Source: Streptomyces cinnamoneus (GTDB lineage: Bacteria; Actinomycetota; Actinomycetes; Streptomycetales; Streptomycetaceae). From it: 64,000 nucleotides of DNA. Below are positions 21,476-30,321 of this stretch, piece after piece. Each line of letters begins with the position of its first letter. The stretch's first letter is position 1. The notes under the pieces are model-generated. The model saw only the letters and a list, made by a program, of their open reading frames with translations, had not been told where the DNA came from and did not search any database. The position numbers and the translations under genes were made by a program. The stretch is taken from assembly GCF_002939475.1 (NCBI RefSeq), contig NZ_PKFQ01000001.1, positions 1,612,001-1,676,000 on the forward strand, written 5' to 3'.

Positions 21476-22174
21476 ATGTCTATACCAACGCAGTGGACGC
21501 CCACGCACGGCGAGCCGTACCGTCCCGTGCCCTACCGTCCCGAGCGGATGCCCGCCGAGGAGTCCCTCGCCCGCGCCGCGGAGCTGAGGGAGCGGATGGG
21601 CCGGCGGCGGACCGTGCGGCAGTTCTCCCCCGACCCCGTGCCCGAGCAGGTGGTGAAGGACGCGATCGCGTGCGCGGCGACCGCGCCTTCGGGCGCGCAC
21701 CAGCAGCCGTGGACCTTCGTCCTCGTCAAGGACCCGCAGATCCGCCGGCGCATCCGCCTGGCAGCGGAGGAAGAGGAGCACGTCTCCTACGAGGGCCGGC
21801 TGGGTGAGGAGTGGCTGGCGGCGCTGCGGCCGCTGGGCACGGACGAGGTCAAGCCGCACCTGACGGACGCGCCCGCGCTGGTCGTGGTGTTCCAGCAGCG
21901 CTACTGGCTGGGCGAGGACGGGGACAAGCGCAAGCACTACTACGTGGACGAATCGGTCGGCATCGCGGTGGGGATGCTGCTCACCGCGCTGCACCTGTCG
22001 GGACTGGCGGCGCTCGTGCACACCCCGAGCCCCATGCGGTTCCTGTCCGAGGTGCTGGGCCGGCCGGTGAACGAGAAGGCCTTCGCGGTGATCCCGGTGG
22101 GCTACCCGGCGGCGGACTGCCAGGTGCCGGACCTGGTGCGCAAGAGCCTCGACCAGGTGCTGGTCGAAATCTGA
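21476..22174 (+). CDS. Nitroreductase-family flavoprotein
   Basis: 232-residue FMN-dependent oxidoreductase. The N-terminal FMN-phosphate region RRRTVRQFSPDPVPEQVV, the block ATAPSGAHQQPWTFVLVKD and the C-terminal PVNEKAFAVIPVGYP are typical of the nitroreductase/BluB-like superfamily. It lacks a cofactor-independent clue to the substrate. The ATG at 21476 has only a weak upstream site. It is divergent from the kinase gene and is followed by two hairpins at 22188-22257. Confidence 0.9.
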   Translation: MSIPTQWTPTHGEPYRPVPYRPERMPAEESLARAAELRERMGRRRTVRQFSPDPVPEQVVKDAIACAATAPSGAHQQPWTFVLVKDPQIRRRIRLAAEEEEHVSYEGRLGEEWLAALRPLGTDEVKPHLTDAPALVVVFQQRYWLGEDGDKRKHYYVDESVGIAVGMLLTALHLSGLAALVHTPSPMRFLSEVLGRPVNEKAFAVIPVGYPAADCQVPDLVRKSLDQVLVEI

Positions 22175-22224
22175 CGCACCGTCGAGCAACGTTTTTGATC
22201 GCAAACGTTCCGCACAGAGCCGGC

Positions 22225-22257
22225 CACACCGGGTGAGGACCTACGGCCCCCGGTGTG
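22225..22257 (+). terminator. Hairpin after nitroreductase gene
   Basis: CACACCGGG (22225-22233) pairs with CCCGGTGTG (22249-22257). A weaker hairpin, AACGTTT (22188-22194) with AAACGTT (22203-22209), lies just before it. Either could end the nitroreductase transcript. Confidence 0.6.
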
Positions 22258-22300
22258 AGCCCGCTCATGGGACGCAGGTCACGTACGAAGCAGCCTAGTG

Positions 22301-22535
22301 GGCCCGTAAACAAGCCGTAAGCACGCCCCCCAGCAGGGAGAAGTGCCTGTTTTGCGGGCCTTCGGCGGGTGGTCTCGCAACGAAGCGCGGTAGTACGTCA
22401 CACCTTTGCCACATGATTTTGCAGCCGCTAACAATTGCCGCACGTCGCACGGCGCCGTCGATCGAGACACGGCGCTTTTTGCGCGCCACGACGGGCCAGT
22501 GCGACTCAAGCGATTGGAAGAGGTTCAGCACACTC
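22301..22535 (+). promoter_or_regulatory. Structured 5' region of the transglycosylase gene with terminator-like hairpin
   Basis: Three nested or competing structures lie before the ATG at 22536. A long interrupted hairpin runs 22301-22360 (GGCCCG...CGGGCC with inner GCAC/GTGC). GCGCCGT (22452-22458) pairs with ACGGCGC (22469-22475) and is followed at once by TTTTT (22476-22480), the form of an intrinsic terminator. A wider pair GTCGCAC (22444-22450) with GTGCGAC (22499-22505) encloses it. GGAAGAGG at 22516-22523 is the ribosome site. Cell-wall hydrolase genes of this group in Streptomyces are often riboswitch-controlled, but I could not match the c-di-AMP (ydaO) consensus. Confidence 0.45.
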
Positions 22536-23240
22536 ATGCGCTCCGCCATCTCCGGCTATAGCCGTCTCACCAAGGTCCACAAGCTCTCCGCCGCCGGCGT
22601 CGCCGCGGTGGGTGCCGCCGCCCTCGCGTTCGCCGTCATCCCGGACGCCTCCGCCGGCACCGAGGCCCACTCCGTCGCCGTGAAGCCCGTCGCGTGGAAC
22701 ACCAACTCCTTCGGTGAGACGCAGCAGGAGGAGCTGAACAAGCAGTCGGAGACCGCGGTCAAGAAGGCCCAGGCCGACGCCGAGGCCAAGAAGAAGGCCG
22801 AGGCCGACGCCAAGGCCAAGGCCGACAAGGAGCGCGCCGAGAAGGCCGCCGCCAGCCGCTCCGAGGAGCGCAAGCCGGTCCAGGCCGCGCCCGCCCCGGC
22901 CCCCGCCAAGAAGACCTACGCCAACAACCTTGACGGCTGGATCAAGGAGGCGCTGGACATCATGAAGGCCAAGGGCATCCCCGGCAGCTACAACGGCCTC
23001 TACCGGAACATCATCCGGGAGTCGAGCGGCAACCCCAACGCCATCAACAACTGGGACTCCAACGCCGCCGCGGGCATCCCCTCCAAGGGCCTGCTCCAGG
23101 TGATCGACCCGACCTTCAAGGCGTACCACGTCGACGGCACGTCCTGGAACATCTACGACCCGGTCGCCAACATCACCGCCGCGTGCAACTACGCGGCCAA
23201 GGTGTACGGCTCCATGGACAACGTCAACTCGGCGTACTGA
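22536..23240 (+). CDS. Secreted transglycosylase SLT-domain protein
   Basis: 234-residue cell-wall hydrolase. A signal peptide (residues 1 to about 41, ending PDASA) is followed by a Lys/Ala/Glu-rich coiled region (about 60-125) and a lytic-transglycosylase-like domain (about 130-234) with the catalytic-Glu motif IIRESSGNPNAINNWDSNAA, SKGLLQVIDPTF and ITAACNYAAKVYG. Such enzymes cleave peptidoglycan glycan strands during growth or spore germination. The gene ends at a perfect palindrome shared with the convergent exporter gene. Confidence 0.92.
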   Translation: MRSAISGYSRLTKVHKLSAAGVAAVGAAALAFAVIPDASAGTEAHSVAVKPVAWNTNSFGETQQEELNKQSETAVKKAQADAEAKKKAEADAKAKADKERAEKAAASRSEERKPVQAAPAPAPAKKTYANNLDGWIKEALDIMKAKGIPGSYNGLYRNIIRESSGNPNAINNWDSNAAAGIPSKGLLQVIDPTFKAYHVDGTSWNIYDPVANITAACNYAAKVYGSMDNVNSAY

Positions 23241-23259
23241 GCCTTCCGCGAACGGCACC

Positions 23260-23309
23260 TACACGCCGAAGGGCGGCACCCCCGCGGGGGTGCCGCCCTT
23301 CGGCGTGTA
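23260..23309. terminator. Perfect 50-bp palindromic bidirectional terminator
   Basis: Bases 23260-23309 read the same on both strands, TACACGCCGAAGGGCGGCAC through a CCCCCGCGGGGG centre. It lies between the convergent transglycosylase and FHA-ABC genes, close to both stops. Confidence 0.9.
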
Positions 23310-23320
23310 CGGGCGCGGCG

Positions 23321-25873
23321 CTACTTGCGCATGACCTCCGGCTCGTGCCGGCGCAGCAGCCGGGCGACGACGACGCCGCAGGCCACGCCGATGCCGAGCA
23401 GGACGCCCATGTCGACGATCCACTGGCCCGCGGTGTGCTCCCACAGCGGGTCCGGGCCGGCGCCCGGCCACGGCATGAGGACGTTGAGGTCCGCCGTGGC
23501 GCCCGCGGCGGCGATCGCCCAGCGCGAGGGCATCAGCCAGGCGAGCTGCTCCACGCCAATCTTGTCGAAGATCTGGAAGAGCACTCCGGTGAACACGACC
23601 TGGACGATCGCGAACATCACCAGCAGCGGCATGGTCTTCTCCGCCGTCTTCACCAGCGAGGAGATGATCAGGCCGAACATCATCGAGGTGAAGCCCAGGG
23701 CCATGATGACCAGGGCCATCTCGACCTGCGGCAGGTTGGTGAGGAGCACGCCCTCCTTGGGCATCTTCGCACCGCGCGTGCCGAAGCCGATCACGCTGAT
23801 GAGCGCGCCCTGGAAGACGGTGATCATGCCCAGGACGACGACCTTGGACATCAGGTACGCGGAGCGGGACAGGCCTGTCGCGCGTTCCCGCTCGTAGATC
23901 ACCCGTTCCTTGATCAGCTCGCGGACGGAGTTCGCCGCGCCCGCGAAGCAGGCGCCCACCGCGAGGATCAGCAGGATGGTGCCGGCGTCGCGGTTCTGGA
24001 AGGCGGACTTCGCGGGGCCGGGTCCGAGGCCGAAGTTGGCGGGGATGACCGTGCTCACCCCGCCGAGCACGGCGGGCAGTATCACCATCAGGGCCAGGAA
24101 GCCGCGGTCGGAGGCGATGACCGAGACGTAGCGCCGCATCAGCGTCCACAGCTGGGCGCCCCAGCTCTGCGGCACCGGCGGGCGCACCATCTGCGGCTGG
24201 ACGTGGACCGACTGCGGGGCGACGGCGTCGATGTCGGCCGCGTACATCTGGTAGTGCTGGGAACCGCGCCAGCGGCCCGACCAGTCGTAGTCGCGGTAGT
24301 TCTCGAAGGCTGAGAAGACGTCCGCCCACGTCTCGTAGCCGAAGAAGTTCAGCGCCTCGTCGGGCGGGCCGAAGTAGGCGACCGAACCGCCGGGGGCCAT
24401 GACGAGCAGCTTGTCGCAGAGCGCCAGCTCGGCCACGGAGTGGGTGACCACGAGGACCGTGCGGCCGTCGTCGGCGAGGCCGCGCAGCAGCTGCATCACG
24501 TCGCGGTCCATGCCCGGGTCGAGACCGGAGGTCGGCTCGTCCAGGAAGATCAGCGACGGCTTGGTGAGCAGCTCCAGGGCCACCGAGACGCGCTTGCGCT
24601 GGCCGCCGGAGAGGGCCGTGACCTTCTTGTCCTTGTGGATGTCCAGCTTCAGCTCGCGCAGCACCTCGTCGATGCGCGCCTCGCGCTCGGCGGGCGCGGT
24701 GTCGCCGGGGAAGCGGAGCTTGGCGGCGTAGCGCAGCGCCTTCCGGACGGTGAGCTCCTTGTGCAGGATGTCGTCCTGCGGGACCAGACCGATGCGCTGG
24801 CGCAGCTCGGCGAACTGCTTGTAGAGGTTCCGGTTGTCGTAGAGGACGTCGCCCTGGTTGGCGGGCCGGTAGCCGGTGAGCGCCTTGAGCAGGGTGGACT
24901 TTCCGGAGCCGGAGGGGCCGATGACGGCGATCAGCGACTTCTCGGGGACGCCGAAGGAGACGTCCTTGAGGATCTGCTTGCCGCCCTCGACCGTCACCGT
25001 GAGGTGGCGGGCGGAGAAGGAGACGTCACCGGTGTCGACGAACTCCTCGAGCCGGTCGCCGACCATCCGGAAGGTCGAGTGACCGACACCGACGATGTCC
25101 TGGGGGCCGATGATCTGCTGGCGGACCGGCTGACCGTTGACGTAGGTGCCGTTGTGGCTGCCGAGGTCGACGATCTCGAAGCGGCCGTCGCTGGTGGCCC
25201 GGAACTCGGCGTGGTGCCGGGAGACCTGGAGGTCCGAGACGACCAGCTCGTTGTCCAGGGCACGACCGATGCGCATCACCCGGCCGACGGCCATCTGGTG
25301 GAAGCTGGTCGGGCTGCGGTCGCCGTAGACGGGCGGGGCGCCGGCCTGCCCGCCGGTCGTCTGGCCCTGCTGGGGGGCGGCCTGCGGCGGGACGTAGGGC
25401 TGCTGCTGCCAGGCCTGCGCCTGCGGGGGCTGCTGGTACTGCTGTTGCGGGGGCTGGTGGCCCCACCCCTGGGGGTCGGGCTGCTGGTACTGCTGCGGCG
25501 GCTGCGCGCCCGGCTGGACCGGCGCGGCCATCGCGGTCTGCGCGCTGTAGAGGTCGGCGGCCGGAGAGGCGGCGGCGGAGAGGTTCAGCCGCGGGCCGTC
25601 CGTCGCGTTGCCGAGGTGCACGACCGCGCCGGCGCCGAGCTCCAGCTGGTGGATGCGCTGGCCCTGCACATAGGTGCCGTTGGTGCTGCCGTGGTCCTCG
25701 ATGACCCACGCGCGCCCGCCCCAGCGGAGACTGGCGTGCCGCCAGGAGACCCGGGCGTCCTCCAACACCATGTCACCCTGCGGGTCACGCCCGAGGGTGT
25801 ACGACCTGGACGGGTCCAATGTCCAGGTCTGTCCGTTCAATTCCAGTACGAGTTCCGGCACTCCATGCCCCAC
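23321..25873 (-). CDS. FHA-domain ABC transporter (Rv1747-like), ATPase and permease fused
   Basis: 850-residue protein. FHA domain 1 is residues 1-100 (GSTNGTYV), a Gln/Pro-rich linker spans about 105-180, and FHA domain 2 about 190-280 (RHHAEFRA, GSHNGTYVNG). The ABC ATPase is about 290-510 with GPSGSGKSTL, LSGGQRKRVS and LIFLDEPTSGLD. The rest (about 560-850) is an ABC-2 permease with six membrane segments. FHA domains bind phosphothreonine, so a Ser/Thr kinase such as a Pkn protein probably controls it, as known for mycobacterial Rv1747. Start is GTG 25873. It is a half-transporter expected to dimerise. Confidence 0.94.
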   Translation of the reverse strand: MGHGVPELVLELNGQTWTLDPSRSYTLGRDPQGDMVLEDARVSWRHASLRWGGRAWVIEDHGSTNGTYVQGQRIHQLELGAGAVVHLGNATDGPRLNLSAAASPAADLYSAQTAMAAPVQPGAQPPQQYQQPDPQGWGHQPPQQQYQQPPQAQAWQQQPYVPPQAAPQQGQTTGGQAGAPPVYGDRSPTSFHQMAVGRVMRIGRALDNELVVSDLQVSRHHAEFRATSDGRFEIVDLGSHNGTYVNGQPVRQQIIGPQDIVGVGHSTFRMVGDRLEEFVDTGDVSFSARHLTVTVEGGKQILKDVSFGVPEKSLIAVIGPSGSGKSTLLKALTGYRPANQGDVLYDNRNLYKQFAELRQRIGLVPQDDILHKELTVRKALRYAAKLRFPGDTAPAEREARIDEVLRELKLDIHKDKKVTALSGGQRKRVSVALELLTKPSLIFLDEPTSGLDPGMDRDVMQLLRGLADDGRTVLVVTHSVAELALCDKLLVMAPGGSVAYFGPPDEALNFFGYETWADVFSAFENYRDYDWSGRWRGSQHYQMYAADIDAVAPQSVHVQPQMVRPPVPQSWGAQLWTLMRRYVSVIASDRGFLALMVILPAVLGGVSTVIPANFGLGPGPAKSAFQNRDAGTILLILAVGACFAGAANSVRELIKERVIYERERATGLSRSAYLMSKVVVLGMITVFQGALISVIGFGTRGAKMPKEGVLLTNLPQVEMALVIMALGFTSMMFGLIISSLVKTAEKTMPLLVMFAIVQVVFTGVLFQIFDKIGVEQLAWLMPSRWAIAAAGATADLNVLMPWPGAGPDPLWEHTAGQWIVDMGVLLGIGVACGVVVARLLRRHEPEVMRK

Positions 25874-26120
25874 TACTTGTCCCCCGATGAGCCCCCTGCA
25901 CGGGGAGTCTAGGGATGGCGAACATCGGGAGGAACTATTTCAGGCACAGTCCCCTGACCGAAAGTCGGGACGGGCTCCACGACGTACCGGCCCGGTAACA
26001 GCAGCCGTTGACCGATGCGAAACACGCCCTGACAGTAGTAACCGCCCATGGATGCGATGGATGCCGCAGACACGGACGGATCATGTGCATCCGGGCGCTG
26101 GTAGGGACCGGGGGGCCGTG

Positions 26121-27764
26121 ATGACCTTGACCAGTGGTCGGCGCGCGGGGCGTGCCGCTGAGTTGCTGCTCGCCGCGACGGCGGCGGTGAGCTGGGCGTT
26201 CCTCGCCATGGCGGGGGTGGCGGCGCTGGGGCTGCATCTGCTGGGGGCGGACGCGGTGGGGGCGCTGGGGCCGATGACGGGGGCCCTGGTGGTGCTCGCC
26301 GTGGGTGGATCCCTCACCCCCTCGGGGTCGGTCGAAGCATTCGGGCTGACAGGCGCCGGGGCGCACACCACCATCGACATCGCGCCACTGGGGGTGAGCC
26401 TGACGGGTGCGCTTCTGCTCGGCTGGGTCTTCGCGCGGTCGCTGCGACGGGCGGGGCCCGAGATCGGGGGCGGCGAACTGGCGGCGCGGGTGGGGGCCGT
26501 CATGCTCCTGTTCCTGGGGATCCTGGGCGGTCTGGCCTGGGCCGGCTCGTCCTCGGTCACCCTCGACGGCAGCGGTCTGGGGCTCGGGGGCCAGGATGCG
26601 TCCCCCGGCGGCAGCGGGCTGGACATCCCCGGGCTGGGGGACATCGGCGGCGGACTGCCGGACCGGCTCGCCGGCCTCGCGAACGCCAAGGCCGCCGTCG
26701 GGTTCTCGGTGCGGACCGGACCGTCGCTGCTGGGGGGTGCGGTCTGGGTGCTCCTGGTGCTGCTGATCACGCTGCTGGCCGCCCGCCGGGCGCCGGTGCC
26801 CCGCGGCTGGGCGGTGGCGCACCGCGCGGTGCGCCCGGCGGCCTCGGCGCTGTGCGCGGTGCTGGTGCTGGCGGTCGTCGCGGGGCTGGCGGCGGGGGCG
26901 GGGGCGGCGGCCACGGGTGACGACCACCCCGGGCGGGTGATCGGCGGGGCGCTGCTCGGGGCGCCGAACGGGGTGTGGCTGGGGGTGCCGCTGGGGCTGT
27001 TCGTGCCCCTGCGGGGCACGGCAACGGGCTCCCTGCTGCAGGTGCTGCCCGATCCGCTGCCCGGCCTGCTGGGCGCCGGGACGGAGCAGACGATCAGCGT
27101 GGGGCGGCTGGCCGACCTGGAGCCGCTCGTGTGGCTGCTGTCCGTGGGGTGCGCGCTGATGATGCTCACGGCCGGGGTGCTCACCGGCGCCCGTACGCCC
27201 AGGGGCGCGGCGCGGCCACTGGCCTTCGCCGGGCGGTGCGGGCTGTGCCTGGGGGCGGCCACGGCGGTGGCGCTGCCGCTGCTGGTGGTGGCGACCCGCG
27301 TCCAGGTGGACGCCAGCCTGTCGGTGCTGGGGATCGACGCCGTGGGCGCGGGCCTGGAGCTGGGCGGCAGCGTACCGGCGGCGCTCGCGCTGGGGGCGGT
27401 GTGGGGCTTCGGCGCGGGGGCGCTCGGGGGGCTGCTGGCGTCCGTGGCGGGGGCCGCCGGGCGGCGGGCGGCGCCGTACGGGCGGGGACCGGGTGACGGT
27501 GGTGCGCCGCCCGGTGGCACCTACCCGGCCCAGGCCCACGTGCCGGGCCCGTACAACCCCTCGCCGGGCTACCGGCCCGCGCGGGACGAGACCAACCCGT
27601 ACCTGCGGCCGCCGGGCGAGAACCCCTTCACGGCGCCCACCCAGACCGGGCACCCGGTGCCGCCGCCCTACCGGCCTCGGCGCTCCTCCGACTACCGGTA
27701 CGGTTCCTCACCCGTCCCCCCGCCGGACGAACGGCCGCCGCCCCCGCCGCGGGGGCGCGGGTAG
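26121..27764 (+). CDS. Streptophobe-family membrane protein
   Basis: 547-residue integral membrane protein of the actinobacterial streptophobe family, function unknown. About ten hydrophobic segments span residues 1 to about 460, with long Gly/Ala/Leu stretches and a Gly-rich loop (GSGLGLGGQDASPGGSG). The last 85 residues form a Pro/Tyr/Arg-rich cytoplasmic tail (PGPYNPSPGYRPARDETNPY, ending PPPPPRGRG). The start is uncertain: ATG 26121 or the adjoining GTG 26118. It is divergent from the FHA-ABC gene, 247 bases apart, and reads toward serB. Confidence 0.85.
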   Translation: MTLTSGRRAGRAAELLLAATAAVSWAFLAMAGVAALGLHLLGADAVGALGPMTGALVVLAVGGSLTPSGSVEAFGLTGAGAHTTIDIAPLGVSLTGALLLGWVFARSLRRAGPEIGGGELAARVGAVMLLFLGILGGLAWAGSSSVTLDGSGLGLGGQDASPGGSGLDIPGLGDIGGGLPDRLAGLANAKAAVGFSVRTGPSLLGGAVWVLLVLLITLLAARRAPVPRGWAVAHRAVRPAASALCAVLVLAVVAGLAAGAGAAATGDDHPGRVIGGALLGAPNGVWLGVPLGLFVPLRGTATGSLLQVLPDPLPGLLGAGTEQTISVGRLADLEPLVWLLSVGCALMMLTAGVLTGARTPRGAARPLAFAGRCGLCLGAATAVALPLLVVATRVQVDASLSVLGIDAVGAGLELGGSVPAALALGAVWGFGAGALGGLLASVAGAAGRRAAPYGRGPGDGGAPPGGTYPAQAHVPGPYNPSPGYRPARDETNPYLRPPGENPFTAPTQTGHPVPPPYRPRRSSDYRYGSSPVPPPDERPPPPPRGRG

Positions 27765-27834
27765 GCGCGGGAGCCGTCCGGCCCTCGGGACACGTGTACG
27801 GGTCCGGCGCGGAGGCGGATACCGTAGGAACACC

Positions 27835-29067
27835 ATGAGCGCATCGCAGACCCCGCCTGCCACCGCCGTCACCGGCGACGATGTCCCCACCCTCCTCGTC
27901 AAGATCTTCGGGAAGGACCGGCCGGGCATCACCGCCGGGCTCTTCGACACCCTCGCCGCCTACGCCGTGGACGTCATAGACATCGAGCAGATCGTCACCC
28001 GGGGGCGGATCACGCTGTGCGCCCTGGTCACCGCACCCTCGGGCGGCGGGGTGACGGAGGGCGACCTGCGGGCGACGGTGCACAGCTGGGCGGACTCGAT
28101 GCACCTGCAGACCGAGATCATCTCGGGCCGGGGCGACAACCGGCCGCGCGGCACGGGCCGTTCCCACGTCACCGTGCTCGGCCACCCGCTGACCGCCGAG
28201 TCGACGGCGGCCATCGCGGCCTGCATCACCGACACCGGCGGCAACATCGACCGCATCTTCCGGCTCGCCAAGTACCCGGTCACGGCCGTGGAGTTCGCAG
28301 TCTCCGGCACGGACACGGAGAAGCTGCGGACCGCGCTGGCCACGGAGTCCGCCGCGCTGGGCGTGGACGTGGCGGTCGTGGCGGCCGGCCTCCAGCGGCG
28401 GGCGCAGCGCCTGGTCGTGATGGACGTCGACTCGACGCTCATCCAGGACGAGGTCATCGAGCTGTTCGCGGCGCACGCCGGCTGTGAGGCCGAGGTCGCC
28501 GAGGTGACGGCCCAGGCGATGCGCGGCGAGCTGGACTTCGAGCAGTCGCTGCACGCCCGGGTGGCGCTGCTGGCGGGACTCGACGAGTCGGTGGTGGACA
28601 AGGTGCGGGCGGAGGTGCGGCTCACGCCGGGCGCCCGGACCCTGATCAAGACCCTCAAGCGGCTCGGCTTCCAGGTGGGGGTCGTCTCCGGGGGCTTCAC
28701 GCAGGTCACGGACGACCTGCGGGAGCGGCTCGGCCTGGACTTCGCCTCCGCCAACACGCTGGAGATCGTCGACGGCAAGCTGACCGGCCGGGTCACCGGG
28801 GAGATCGTGGACCGGGCGGGCAAGGCCCGGCTGCTGCGCCGCTTCGCGACGGAGGCCGGGGTGCCGCTGTCCCAGACGGTCGCGGTGGGTGACGGCGCCA
28901 ACGACCTGGACATGCTCAACGCGGCGGGCCTGGGCGTCGCGTTCAACGCCAAGCCCGTGGTGCGCGAGGCCGCGCACACGGCGGTGAACGTCCCCTTCCT
29001 GGACACCGTGCTGTACCTGCTCGGGGTCACCCGCGAAGAGGTCGAGGCGGCCAACACCCACGAGTGA
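27835..29067 (+). CDS. serB: Phosphoserine phosphatase
   Basis: 410-residue SerB. Two ACT-like domains occupy about residues 18-180 (LLVKIFGKDRPGITAGLFDT at the start), followed by a HAD phosphatase domain with motif I MDVDSTLIQDEVIE, motif II VVSGGFTQV, Lys in GKARLL and motif IV VGDGANDLDML. It performs the last step of serine synthesis, releasing phosphate from phosphoserine. Length and domain order match actinobacterial SerB. TAGGAA lies 7 bases before the ATG, so the message may be leaderless. It ends at a 10-bp hairpin. Confidence 0.96.
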   Translation: MSASQTPPATAVTGDDVPTLLVKIFGKDRPGITAGLFDTLAAYAVDVIDIEQIVTRGRITLCALVTAPSGGGVTEGDLRATVHSWADSMHLQTEIISGRGDNRPRGTGRSHVTVLGHPLTAESTAAIAACITDTGGNIDRIFRLAKYPVTAVEFAVSGTDTEKLRTALATESAALGVDVAVVAAGLQRRAQRLVVMDVDSTLIQDEVIELFAAHAGCEAEVAEVTAQAMRGELDFEQSLHARVALLAGLDESVVDKVRAEVRLTPGARTLIKTLKRLGFQVGVVSGGFTQVTDDLRERLGLDFASANTLEIVDGKLTGRVTGEIVDRAGKARLLRRFATEAGVPLSQTVAVGDGANDLDMLNAAGLGVAFNAKPVVREAAHTAVNVPFLDTVLYLLGVTREEVEAANTHE

Positions 29068-29073
29068 GCGTCC

Positions 29074-29101
29074 GCGGGGACGGACCGGCGCCCGTCCCCG
29101 C
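29074..29101. terminator. Hairpin between serB and sixA
   Basis: GCGGGGACGG (29074-29083) pairs perfectly with CCGTCCCCGC (29092-29101) around an 8-base loop; the flanking genes converge. Confidence 0.75.
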
Positions 29102-29107
29102 CCCGGG

Positions 29108-29626
29108 TCAGGCGTGGGGGGCCCAGTAGGCGACGAGCTTGCCGACGCCGTGCTCCACGGACTTCCAGGAACCGCCGAACTCGACCACCGCGATCGCCGA
29201 CGTGGGGAAGCCGGAGCGGTTCATCCTGGCCAGGAGGTCCCCGTCGGCCTCGCCCGCGAGGGCGTCGGCCAGGGCGTGCATCCCGGGGTTGTGCCCGATG
29301 AGGACCACGTCGCGCACCTCGTCGGAGGTCTCGTTGAGCAGCGCGATCAGCTCGCCCAGGGATGCCTCGTACATCCGCTCCTCGTACACCGTCCGGGGGC
29401 GCTCCGGCAGCTCGGAAACGGCGAGCTTCCAGGTCTCCCGGGTGCGGGCGGACGTCGAGCAGAGGGCCAGGTCGGGGGTGATGCCGGAACCGGCGAGCCA
29501 GCGGCCGGCTACCGGGGCGTCCTTGCGGCCGCGCTCGGCGAGCGGACGTTCGTGGTCGTCCACGTCGGACCATTCGGCCTTGGCGTGCCGGAGGATGACG
29601 ATCCTGCGGGTCGGTTCGGAGCTCAT
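29108..29626 (-). CDS. sixA: SixA-like histidine phosphatase
   Basis: 172-residue member of the histidine-phosphatase (phosphoglycerate-mutase-like) superfamily. The catalytic LRHAKAEWS motif near the N-terminus and the second His in VVLIGHNPGMH are present, with the family arginines in STSARTRET. SixA removes phosphate from phospho-His domains; whether this member does so is not shown. Cytoplasmic. ATG at 29626. Confidence 0.9.
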   Translation of the reverse strand: MSSEPTRRIVILRHAKAEWSDVDDHERPLAERGRKDAPVAGRWLAGSGITPDLALCSTSARTRETWKLAVSELPERPRTVYEERMYEASLGELIALLNETSDEVRDVVLIGHNPGMHALADALAGEADGDLLARMNRSGFPTSAIAVVEFGGSWKSVEHGVGKLVAYWAPHA

Positions 29627-29735
29627 GTCGTCCAGCTTCGCACGAAACCCATGGCGAGGCGCGGGGTGTTGACACGCTTGCCCCCGCAGGGGTGTGCGCC
29701 GCCGGGGGCCACGGAGGGTCACCGGGCGCAGGGGG

Positions 29736-29969
29736 TCACGGCGCCCAGTTCTCGGTGTGGTCGACGAAGTAGCGTACGAACTGCACCACGCGGGAGACGC
29801 CTCCCGTGGACGAGCCGCCGCCGGTGTCGGCGGAGGCGGGCTGCGCCAGCAGGGAGAAGAGGGTCGCGAACGCGACGAGCGGCAGGGCCAGGGCCCACCA
29901 CGGCAGGCGGGACTGCGTCCGGTGCTGTGCGCCGCCCGGGACATGGACGGCCTGCCTGCCGGCGGACAT
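29736..29969 (-). CDS. Small predicted membrane/secreted protein
   Basis: 77-residue protein of unknown function. A basic N-terminus is followed by one hydrophobic segment (WWALALPLVAFATLFSLL) ending in QPASA, then a Gly/Ser linker and a C-terminus SRVVQFVRYFVDHTENWAP. It could be a cleaved secreted peptide or a single-pass membrane protein. GGAGG lies 8 bases before the ATG at 29969, which supports translation. Confidence 0.65.
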   Translation of the reverse strand: MSAGRQAVHVPGGAQHRTQSRLPWWALALPLVAFATLFSLLAQPASADTGGGSSTGGVSRVVQFVRYFVDHTENWAP

Positions 29970-30155
29970 GGGAATCGCCTCCGAGGGGGGTTCGTGCACC
30001 GCCGCGTCGCGGTGTACGTCGAACCTACGGAGTGCGGCGCCCCCCTCCCATCCGGCAACCCACCCACTTACCCCTGACCCCAGCCCCCTAGGGGATGGTG
30101 GGGCCAGCCCCACCCTTTCGGGTCCGGGGCGCGGTCGGCGGCGGGCCGGGGCGGG

Positions 30156-30272
30156 TCAGCCGGCGGCGATGGTGGCGATGACGCCGATCACGACGGTGAT
30201 GCCGAGCATCATGCCGAGGATCGTCAGGAGGGCCTTCTGGCCGTTCTTGGGGTTCGGTTCGAGGACGGGCAT
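30156..30272 (-). CDS. SGM_5486-type small membrane protein (38 aa)
   Basis: A 38-residue gene: MPVLEPNPKNGQKALLTILG at the start, then one membrane helix ending VIGVIATIAAG. It matches from memory the streptomycete family annotated as SGM_5486 transporter-associated protein, whose members are 36-40 residues with a PNP-NGQK head and one helix. Its role is unknown and the name's link to transport is not evident from this locus. GGGAG lies about 10 bases before the ATG. Confidence 0.75.
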   Translation of the reverse strand: MPVLEPNPKNGQKALLTILGMMLGITVVIGVIATIAAG

Positions 30273-30321
30273 GGCACCAGTCTCCCATCCCGGCCCGGGC
30301 CGCCCGCCCTCGGGGCGAGGG

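Noticed and set aside
22301..22535. ydaO (c-di-AMP) riboswitch before the transglycosylase gene
   Set aside because: The conserved GGGGAACC-type blocks were not found; only generic hairpins were seen.
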